From: Amblyornis subalaris
Lineage: Eukaryota; Chordata; Aves; Passeriformes; Ptilonorhynchidae
Direction: 5' to 3'
NCBI GenBank assembly: GCA_018881555.1
Contig: JACAXG010000130.1
Location: forward strand, 654,079-718,078
Length of the DNA stretch: 64,000 nucleotides
Part shown: in pieces, positions 38,338 to 48,800 of the stretch
Numbering within the stretch: the stretch's first letter is position 1
Layout: each line of letters opens with the position of its first letter
Made by a program: the position numbers and the translations under genes
The notes under the pieces: model-generated
Seen by the model: the letters and a program-made list of their open reading frames with translations, nothing else
What the model was told of the DNA's origin: nothing
The model's database searches: none

Positions 38338-39315
38338 CAGTGTAACAACAGCAAAAAAGGGATTCGACCCAACCAGTTCACCCATTTTTCACCATTGGGG
38401 TTTGGATACTTTGCGTTAATCCTAAAACTAAGGGCAGCATCCAGTTCCCACAGGGGACCCCTTAAGGCCTCACAGTTCTTCAGACCCCATTTCCTCCCCG
38501 CAACGAGGAGCAGCACAAAAACCCTGGCTCTGCTGGCTCATTTGCAGATTTTTAGGGTTTTTTTTTTTCCTTTTTTCCCTTTTTTCCGGGATCCACCCGG
38601 CTCTCCAACTCCTGGGAGAAGCCCAGGGGGATTTTTTTTTTTTTTTGGGCAGGGGGGGCTTTCCCAAGTGGGCGAGTAAGGCTTAAGGAATGCTCAGGGC
38701 TGGAAAACTATGGATCATTTGCCATCACAGCTCCCAGCACCTTCCACTTGTGGAACCTACGGCACACGGAACACCAGGACTGGGCACCACTTCCACTCCA
38801 CGGCACAACCACAAAGAGGAACAGCCAAGTCACAGCCCTGCAGGGCTGGTTTGCCCCCACATCCCCCCCAAATGGGATCCATCTCATCGCCAAGGAAATC
38901 CTGGGAATCCTCAAACAGCTGTCTCCATCCCCGACGCGCTCCGACGTGGATCGGGAAGGCAAAAACTCCGGGCTTCTCCCGAATTTTCCTCCAGGTGACA
39001 CGCACAGGCCTCGGTATCCTCTCCGTTTTCACAATCAGCTACTTAAAAAAAAAATGGGATCATCTCCTTTGGAAAAGCAACTCTAAGGTCACGGGGGTAG
39101 TTCCTTAACGAGAAGGGCGCATTAAGAACGTCTTCATTAAAAAGAAAAGAACCCATGGAAGTATCATCTGAATGAAATCAAAGTGGCAGCATCCAGGAGC
39201 AGATGTTACTCAAAGCAACGAGCACTGTCCATGACATCTCTCCTCTGCAGGGTTATTTCCCCAATCACACTCTCTCTCTTCTCTCAGCACATTCAAACGT
39301 TTTTTTTTTTTCCCT

Positions 39316-39321
39316 TTTATT
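39316..39321 (-). terminator. RND3: Candidate proximal polyadenylation signal AATAAA
   Basis: AATAAA lies within an AAT/TTA repeat about 250 bases after the stop. It may be only a by-product of the trinucleotide repeat. If used, it would remove the miR-200 and miR-17 sites. Confidence 0.25.
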
Positions 39322-39530
39322 ATTATTATTATTCTTTTTTTTTTTTGGCATTGTCTCCAACAGAAATTCCCCGATGCCACCTCTCTGGGAGCCTCTTCCT
39401 CCTGCTGCTCCAGTCCCTAAGCACAGTCTCACGCAGCAGGAGAAGCCTCCACGAAAGCACCGGCCAAGCCCTCATTAAACACCACGTGGCTGTGACTTCA
39501 TCGAGCTCCAAACCCCTCCTGGATCCTCTT

Positions 39531-39554
39531 CCTCCTCCTCCTCCTCCTCCTCCA
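39531..39554. repeat. CCT repeat in RND3 3' UTR
   Basis: Eight CCT units (GGA-rich on the mRNA strand) starting 17 bases after the stop codon. Confidence 0.9.
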
Positions 39555-39571
39555 GGAAATCCCAGCCTCCT

Positions 39572-39823
39572 TCACATCACCGTGCAACTCTTTGCTTTGT
39601 CCTTCCTCAAGTCCGTGGCCACCGTGGCCAGCTCCGGCCGGCCCGGCATGTGTGAAATCCTCTTTGTGGCCCTCTGGGATTTGTTCCTTTTGACGTTTTT
39701 GTTCGTTTTGTTCACGCACGCCAGGGTGGCCACGTGGAAAATGTCCCTGACGCTGTTTTCCGACTGCAGGGCCGAGCATTCGATGTACGTGGCTGCTCCG
39801 ATCTGTTTGGCCATGTTTGCNCC
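39572..39823 (-). CDS. RND3: RND3 coding exon 5 (residues 162-244 and stop)
   Basis: This exon encodes [19 protein letters not shown] (G5 motif), the last helix and a basic C-terminal tail ending CTVM, a CAAX box for farnesylation, then a TGA stop at 39572-39574. Ser210, Thr214, Ser218 and Ser240, known ROCK/PKC regulatory sites, are present. Position 222, Ser in mammals as I recall, is Gly here. The acceptor is CCCCTCAG before 39823. N39821 is the third base of a glycine codon. Confidence 0.96.
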   Translation of the reverse strand, partial: XANMAKQIGAATYIECSALQSENSVRDIFHVATLACVNKTNKNVKRNKSQRATKRISHMPGRPELATVATDLRKDKAKSCTVM

Positions 39824-42800
39824 CTGAGGGGGGAGAAAAACAAACAACAAGGAACGTGTGATCAATACCAAGAGAGCCAAAGCAATTTTCCTCCTCGGCG
39901 CCGTTTTCCCGGGTTTTGGGGGAAATAAACGGAGCTCTGCTTCCAGGAGGAGTTAAAAGTATCCAAGGGTTATCTCCTGTGCTGATAAACACGAAGTGGG
40001 AGAGGAGAAAAGGTCAGTGACTTGCAAACAGCAGCAAAAAGCCAGGAGAGTCTCACTGAGGCTTGTTCAGCAGTTTCACCGTAATTTGCATCCAGGAATC
40101 TCCTGGAAAATCTGGCGGCTTCCAGATTGAAGGCTGAAATCCCCAAAGAGCAATTGTGTGCCTTCAGGAATAACCAGCTGTCCCTGACCCGGAGCAGAGT
40201 CCCTGTTACAGCTCCAGCAAAAGGGCAAAGTTCTCAGGGAAATGTGCTCTGGGCTGCTGGCTCGGGATAGTTCTACCAACTTCCAGCTAGGGAGCAGGGG
40301 AAAAAAAAGGAAAAAAGGACATGAGGGGTTACAGGAGCCCTTCTTTTTTTNATTTTAAGTGCATTAGAAGTCAAAGCAGGGATATTTGTTCCAGCAGCAC
40401 AAGGAAAACAACCCAACACNTGACAGATGACAATAGCCCAGTATCCCGTGGTGGATTTTGCTACTGGAGCACAATGCAGCATTATGTGGAAAAAATGGAG
40501 GTGTTCCAATGGAATCTCACTGCTGAGGGACGGATCCTGACTAAGTTACGAAATCCAACCACATCCTTGATGTGCCACTCCTCACACGTCCCTGTGCCTG
40601 CTCCCTGCTCCAGTGCCAGGCTGACGGCACCNATCCCTCGGGATCCAGCCTCCTGTTTACCCTGCAGTGATGCAGCCACCCTTATCAATTGGAAGTGGGA
40701 GAGGCTGATCAAGGAGCAGGAGCCTGCAGGACGAGCCCTCCCCACAGTTAAACATCTCCACTCCTCCTGGGCTGAGCCTCGGCAATGTTTGCTCAGGTGT
40801 AGCTCCCCGGAGACCGGAGCAGGGTGTCACCGCNGTGCCTTTATCCCTTTTATCCTCCCAGTGCTTCCTGGTGGAGTCCAGAGGAACGGGAAAGCCCCCG
40901 CTAAGCCCTGATCCCACGGTGACTTAGGGGATTTTTGNAGCTGTGGCCTTTGTGTTCAGCTGTTCCTCGGGGGTACAGGCTGAGCTGGGACGCCAGGGGG
41001 GAATCCAGGGAAAAACNCCACCATCTGCCAGCAGAGCGGTGNTCACTCTCCATGGGAAGATTTGGTGATTTTAGTGAAGTGCTGTAATTTTCCAATTTAA
41101 ATACGCTGCCATTTGGAAACCATGAGGAATAAACCATCCCAAACTGGTCTAAAGACACCGAAGTGACTCGTGGAAGTGCCACTGTCCCTCCCACAGGGTG
41201 GACCTGCCACCAGCACCGTGATTCAGNTGCCAGGAATGATCACACTCATGTGAGTAATAAAGGGAAGTTCACCTCAGAGCCCAGTTCTCCTGTTCCCTAC
41301 ATCCTGCTCTCCCCATGGCCTGATTCCTTTCCCTTTCACCTCAGTTCCTCTCTCCTCTAACGCCTGGCTCCAAACTTGTCACTCCCCCAGGAGCTAAGAA
41401 CTCTCCCGAGGATTAAGATGCCTTCTGGGCTTTGCTGCACCTTCAGAGGGAGGGNCAAGGTGTCCTCACAGGTGTTTTTAAGGTATTTGGGACAAATTCT
41501 ATTCAAATCCTTGTCATGATGCTTTAGTCAGACAAATGACATTCAAATCTGCAGNGTGCAGCCAGCAGTTTTACCAATTTGTCAGCAAACAAACAGGATG
41601 TGTCACCTTCCAGTTACATTTTTGGTCCTCCGCAGGCACGGAAAAGCAGGAAGTTTGTTTTTTTTTTTTTTCACAATTCACCTAAAAAGCAATTTGCAAG
41701 CAAAAAAAAAGGCAACGATTTATGATGTTTAAAGGTAAGATTTTTGACGTGCTGTGGGGCTGCAGCATTTCCTTGACTCCCGACAGCTTCCAAATCCACC
41801 TCCACCCACGCTAGGGGCGCGAATCCGCCTTCGGGGCTGCACTCGNGTCACCGTGAGGGAGAAACTGGGCACAGTGAGGACTCCAGGGACAGGAAAAAGG
41901 TTGATCCTCCCCCCGAAGGACCAAGAGGGGGGTGTTTCCTCACCTGGTCGTAGGACACGGGGGTCTGCCTGTGGTTGGAGAGCTCCACGAGCGTGCTGAC
42001 GTCGGTGCGCAGGTCCGACTTGCAGCCCACCAGCAGCATCTTGGTGTTGGGGCAGAACTCCTGGATCTCACCTTTCCACTGCAAAAATGGGAAGTGGNTG
42101 AGTGTTTAAATCCGAAGCAGCAATGAGGTTTAGCAAGGCCTGAAGTTCCACGCTGGGATATTTTTATGGAGCGGCCGTGGCTGCCTTCAAGGTGATTTTT
42201 AAAGGCACGGGCTCCAGCAGGAGCTGGTCAAGGATGGAATCTTCCTATCTCACACACTCATGAATTCCACTGGCTTAGTAATCAAGAGGGAATGAATTGA
42301 GATTGTTTACCCACACGAGCGAAGGTTTGCAGAGCTGCTGTTTCTCACACCCAGCCCCAGCCAGGTGCAGACAGGAACCTGTGGAATTGCTGTCCCCACC
42401 TTCGGTGGCTCCTCGAGACGCAGCTACAGAGGCTCTCGTACAACCACAAAAGCAGCATTGCTAAACATGGGCTCATTGCCACATTCTCACACCTAAAATA
42501 CACTGATCTGTCCAAAGGTTCAGCTCCTGTGAACCAGCAACGAGCCCTTCAAACAGAACTCGGGATAAATTTGTTGGGTTTCACCTTTCTAAAAGGTTGT
42601 GTGGAGAACTCAAAGCCAAAAACTTCGCAGCATAATCCAAAGAGATGATAAATCCCTAAAATTTAGGGCTATGATTTGGGTTTAAAAGCACATTAAGAAA
42701 AATCNCTCGTAGAACTAAGCAACCAACATTATCAGGGGCAGAAAAAACACAGTTCTGGATGCTTTTTGGCACAGANAGAATCGCTTTGAAGCATTTTCTG

Positions 42801-45800
42801 TAGGCTATTCAGAGCACTGTAAGCCACTTTATCCCACTGAGACAAGAATCACTGGCCCCAGCTACAGCAAAAAAAAAGGAACTTCAGGTCATTGAGCCCC
42901 AAACCCACTGTGAAGTTGAGTCATGCTCAGCAACCAAGGAGAGGGCCAGGACCACCTTGCAAACACAGAGCTTGATTATGAAAATTCAGCGTTTGAACCC
43001 ACGGAAAGCCTGACCCAAGCTCGGATCACTGATCTCATGAAGGGTTTGGGGCAGGGCTGCATTGCTGAGCCACTGCAAGGTCTGCTGGTGGCTTCCAGAG
43101 GCATTTGTCACTGGCTCCTTCAACGTCAGGCTCAGGAATTATGTAAAGCCATGGCAAAAGGCCAAACTCTTGGCAGACACGTTTTAACCACCCCTGCAAC
43201 ACAGCAGAGCTTCCCAATCCTGTTATAGGAACAGAACTGAGAGACAACTTCTCGCTGCACCTCACGCCACCCTCAACAACTCCCTGCTGTCTCAGGGCTG
43301 AGGAATGGGAATTTACTTCAGCCTCGAACGCCCCTTAGCAAGTTTTAATTTTCAATTAACATCCAACCCTTTCAAACAAATGACCTCAAACAAAAGCCCT
43401 GTCCCGGCTCCACGAAAAGAAACAAAGCGAAGTTTCCATCCAGCGTAGGAACAGCACCGCTGCAGGGATTGAAAGCCAAGCTTCTCCAGCAGTCCTGTGC
43501 TCAGGAATTCCTCCAGCACTTGCCTTTTTNAGGACGCTATCCAGGGTTTCTGGCCGACTGATGTCAAAGCAGATGAGCACGGCATCGGAGTCGGGGTAGG
43601 AGAGCGGGCGGACGTTGTCGTAATAAGGGGACCCTGCAGGGAAAACAAACAACATCATTAATTGACATTTGCCTCTTTCTGCACTCATTCAGGCTTATTT
43701 CTGCTCAGGAAGTTGAGAGAGGCTGTCAGTGAAGCTCTGTAACAGCACCCAGCTTTTCCTCAGTGGTGTTGCAGCCCCCAAACGCTCCTTGCAGTTGTTT
43801 CTCTCCCCACTTGNCTTTTGTTTCCCACCTCCAAAAGCCACAGCTTTCCCAAATAATTAAGAGCGATGGCCCCCCAGTGACCCATCTCCCACCAAAAGCT
43901 TGGGATGCTCCCGGTAACAAGGAGAGGGAAATCAGGTCAGCCCAAGTTTAAGGCCCAGCATTAACCCAGCAGGGATTTGACTCCGGGAACAAATCCTTGG
44001 ACTCCGAAAGGCTCTTCCGAAGCAGATTTGAAATTCCTCAGTTTTGATTTGTTTAACAGCTAATTTCAAACAAATAGCTCCAAGTGCAAAAAGCATCTTT
44101 AGTTGTCATACTGGCAATTTTTAGAAGAAAACTCTCGCTTCAAATTAAAGAATTTGTTGCAGGAAACAGATTTCCAGCAGGGAAGAATCCCAATCCTGTA
44201 GGCAGGCAAGCAAGTTATCTGTCACAAAAAAGCCTCATTAATTCCTAAACCAATAAATCTTGCAATGAATGTTTATGTTTAGCCCATAAACCAGATTTTT
44301 ATCAACAAGATCAAAGCTAATTTAGTAATCTGGGGGAACAGATGTAGGTACAGTACTGCTCCTTGTGCATGTTTTACTTGCAGGGCTGTGGAGGGATATT
44401 CTGTTTTCCTCACGAACAACCATGATGTGCACAGTTAAAACACATCCAGAGTCAGAAATCGTATTTTAATCATCTGGTGAACCTGGTAACAGGTTTGAGG
44501 AAGGGAAAAAGAAAAAAAAAACTTCCTTTTTTCTAAGAAGTTGCAGCCACTCAACCACCAGTTGGTTTGGCCTTAACTCTGCTGAGCTGCACTTCCTGAG
44601 GATTTCTGATTTAAAAGGGTATTTAAAGCAGCTAAGCAGCCCAACAGGGCAATGGCCTGGGCAACTTAAAATTCCTCTTCTTAGCCACAATACATCCTTA
44701 TTTCTGCATTTTTCCTCATGAACCTAAAATACAGCAGAACCTAAAATACAGCACAGAACATCCACCACCAGAATGCAGATTTCAGGAGTTTGGGAGGGTT
44801 ATCAGCTGATTATCCCCACCATTTCCCAGCTCTCCAGAACTAACTGGCTGTAAGGTCTCAGCCTAGGAAGTGGATCCCAGCAATTCCTCAGGGGAGGGGG
44901 GAGGGAANGAGTCAAGAATCCCAGGAATGTTGTTTTTGAAACGAGGAGCAGCACACGGAGGAGCGAAGCATGACCAAAGTAGGTAGCGGGAGGTGATCTG
45001 TGCCACGAGGAGCGTTTGATCCGAACCATCTCCGCGGATGATGTCAACCTGACACAGAGGCAGCTGCCGGGAACGGCTCCTCGCGCCACGCTTTGGGCTG
45101 AATTGGGCAGAAATGACACTTTGGGCTGAATTGNGCAGAAATCGAAGCCAGGTGACCTGGAGTTTATTCGCTGCAGCTATCCATGAGCATTTGCCCTGCT
45201 GACTGCACCTCGCTCTCCCCAGCGCTGCTGTTCCGGCCCCGCAGCCCCAGGGCTGGGTTATTCACCCTGCAGCCCCAGGGCGGAGTTCTTCGCCCTGGCC
45301 GGTGGAATTGCAGCCCAAATTGCCACCGAGAGCCGATCCCGNCCCGCCGGGGGGCACGACACAGCCACCGCCTGCCTGGCACACCTCCCCGAGCTCCTGC
45401 AAGCGAGGGCAGCGTTGAGGAGCCTCCACGGAGAGGAGGCTGAGCAAAGCCTCGCCCAGAAACTCATTCCCTGCACACACATACCTATGGCCTCANTCAG
45501 CAGCTCCAGGGATGCGGCATNCCATCCCATATATGTCCATGGGATGTATTTATGTACACACAGAGCCTCCACCTCCAGCCCCGACGCTCCTTCCCACCCT
45601 GTCAGCTGGAGCTGCTTCGGTTGGAGGGTTTTTTTCTTTGGAGTTTTTTTCCCCCCTCCCCTTCTGGATTTCTCCTNTTAAAGACGCTGAGCTGGAATTA
45701 ATGCACTTTTAGCAAGCTAGGAGGAATATTCCCCACCTATTCCCTGCCTTTTCTCCAGGCAGAACAAGCAGAGCTCATTTAAACTCGTCGAGCTGCAGCA

Positions 45801-48800
45801 TCCACAAAGGAAATTTCCTGCTCTCATTCAACAGCAATAACTGAACCTTCATTCTGGGCAAATAAAGAGGGGCTGCAGCCCTCACTGTGCAGGCCTATTC
45901 AAGCTGGCATTTCATCCCTGTGCCCAGAGAAAGCCTCAGAAGGCAGGAATGTCAGGAATGAGGCTCGCTCAAGTCTGAACAGACAACTCCAGCACAGCCC
46001 GGCGAGGCTGCTCCCTCTTTTTCATGTTCCTTTGCACATTTGAAGCCGTGCCAACCCTCGAAAACAGAAGGAGAATGTGGAACTGGAGCCATGGTATTTG
46101 TGGGGGGGAATAAAAGAAAAAAAGAAAAAAAAAAAAAGCCTATTTGTGTTTGGGATTCTGTTCCTCCAAAATTAAACGTTTTTGGCAAGGACAACATGGG
46201 TGGTTTTTCAGCTCTACCAAGGAATTGCTGATAAGGCTGTAGTTCGTCTTCCTTTGTGCTGGACATTTATTCCAGCTGCAATCCTCCTTTTTTTTTTTTT
46301 CATTTGTTTGGCAGCTTCAGTAATTTCAGCCGAAAATACGTGAAACATTAAGAACGATCTGCTTTTGAAACCTTGTGTTTCATACGCAAAGTCCAAGAGA
46401 AATTCAGCTTTTAGACTGAAACAAAACCCCTCCCCAGCAATAAATAAGGTTGGGTTTGGCCTACAGGCGATGCCAAGCTTAGGCTTAAATGCTGCTATCT
46501 TAATAAACAACAGAATTNTCTCATTGAAAGTGAAAGAATATTTCATTTTTTACTGATTTAGCACCACTCTGAGGNGCTGGCTTTGGCTGGAAGATCCCAA
46601 GCCACCAGGCAGCTCCAAGCAGGAGCAGCAGGCACATCCCGAGGCAAGGAGGGCTCAGTAACAGGCAAGACTTTCCTATTTCCACACCAGCAAGCAGCCA
46701 TCGGGAATGAGGCTTTGGAGCCTTTTGGAGTCCAGTCAAGTGAAAGAACAACAGATGAACAGCAGCATTCTCACTCCCAAAGCCTTGGGCTCACTAATTA
46801 TCAGCTGCACAGAAAACACATCCAACACCGAGGAGCTGATTCAGTGCCGCTGGTTTTCCTCCTTCCCAAAAAAACCCCTCGGACGGCCGGGAGAAACGCA
46901 GGTGGATTTTCAGGGCAGGTCATGTCCCAAGCACACAGGTATCACGATATTCCCAGCACTTTGTGGGATCGCAGCTCCGAGGGCAAACTCGGGGAGGTGA
47001 CTTGGTTAATCAGTTATCAATCCTGATTAATTGGCCTTGAAAAGTCATAAAAAAATAAAAATCAAACGGCGCCATAAAAGGAGGAAAAGCACACGGCTCA
47101 GCACAGCCAACCTGCAAAGACAGCAATTGGACATTTCCTCTGCAATCCTCACTGCCAGGGAATTTGTGGAATTAGCAACTTTAATTCCTCCAAGTTTCAG
47201 CTCTCTGCGGAAGGATTTCAGCACGAAACTTTACAAGTGATTTCTGTTTCTCTGTGTGGACACTGAGTACATTGTACACAGTCAAAACCACAGCAAAACT
47301 AACTCGACTTAAAGCTCCAAGGCCCTTCTGGATTTAATTACCTGCTAATCCCCAGCAGTGGGGAAGAATTTCTGGCCCTGTTACGAATTATTTTATTGGA
47401 GTATCCAATAAAAAAATCCCCTAAAATACATTTTAGGGAGACACAGGTATGTACACCTAATTAATGGNGTGTGATTTCTAAGGCACAGCTGCTGTTGTCC
47501 TAGCAAGAAATAAATCCCAAAGGAGTCCCTTCGAATGGAAGAANCCAAAAAACTTGATAAACGCAGGTAGATAAAGGCAACTAATATAGAAGTGCTCCTC
47601 ACAGTGGCTCTAAAAGCACAAGATGAAGCTTTAAGCTGGAGAAACTTCCAATATTCCACCTCACACAAGCAGCACACAGCTCCAGAGTGCCACATGTTAC
47701 CACAGAGTGCAGTAATTTATGGTGCAGCGAGATTGCAACCAGACATTCCTGCTTTGAAAGAGGGCTGCCAGCCCAAAACCCCACTGAAATTCAAGTTGGC
47801 AAGTGCCTCCCTTAATGCTGTGGCTAATTTAAATCCTTCTAATGACTTGCAGAACTAGACAGCACCAGAAAACATTTGAATAATGAATCTTCCCATCCCA
47901 TTCCACTCTTACTTGTGTGTTGTCCCATGTTCCTGTGGGCATATCCAAGATACNACAACTCCCCCGAGACATTTACAGCCAGCTTTAAAATTTCCTATCA
48001 ATTACATGACTCCTAAATTTTGTACTGAAGTGTCCTCTAGTAAAAAACACGTTATTATTATTGGTATATAAAGAATTAGAAACCCAAACTGTGGCAGCAG
48101 GGCCTGTTCTCACCCTAACACGACCATTTTAACCAATGCCCACAGCTTTTCTCATTTTCCCAGTGGGCAAAAAAAAAAAAAAAGCTGGAAGTGGCAGTAC
48201 CTTCCTTCCAAAGGGTTCCCTGCAAAACCCAATTATCAATTTTAATTCAAGGNACTAACTGGCAAGGCAGCCTTTTCAATGCTCCCAGCTAAAATATTTT
48301 GAGTTAAAGAGGGTTAAAGATGGATACAAAACGCTGATTGAGTCATCTTGAAAGTATCTGCTGCACATTGCAACAAACTCGATTAAACAGCATCTTTCCC
48401 CCTCTCCCCAGAGACATCCAAGCACCACAAACATCTCCAGCCATCGCCTCCCCCGTGCTGCAATGCTCTTCCATCAGTACCTGGCAGTTAATCAGCCTTA
48501 TTTTTCAGTTAATTAGATCTAGCCCCGGCTTTAAAAATGCCATTCAGACATATATTCTAACTCAGCAGAGGACCAGGACAAAGACTTGTAAAAATTAAAT
48601 TACCAAGCCTTTCAGATAAGGCTAAAACGCCCTCTTATCTTCTGCTGTCTCTTATCTGCTGATGGGATTTTGCGNTGGGTTAATGGGCTTGGCTAGTGCT
48701 GGGCTTTTTGCAGTGACAGGGGATGTTCCTGGAGACCAAATTCCTCATCCACAGGGTCCCACAGCCAGGGAATCCACTCGGTAACACCAAGCACGGGATC

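Larger units (their letters stand above)
37745..39571 (-). other. RND3: RND3 3' untranslated region (inferred extent)
   Basis: From the stop codon down to about 37.75 kb the sequence becomes AT-rich and free of CR1, and ends in a cluster of ATTAAA hexamers followed by a U/GU-rich stretch on the transcribed strand (about 37.69-37.74 kb). A length near 1.8 kb is similar to the 3' UTR I recall for mammalian RND3. It contains a CCT run just after the stop, long A tracts on the mRNA strand (38002-38023, 38064-38082) and a U tract (37833-37849). The end point is inferred; AATAAA motifs at 39316 and 38332 could give shorter forms. Confidence 0.65.

Noticed and set aside
43386..43523. Read-through of exon 3 past Lys116
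   Set aside because: The open frame continues KASAGGIPE, which is not RND3. The GC donor ends the exon at 43524.
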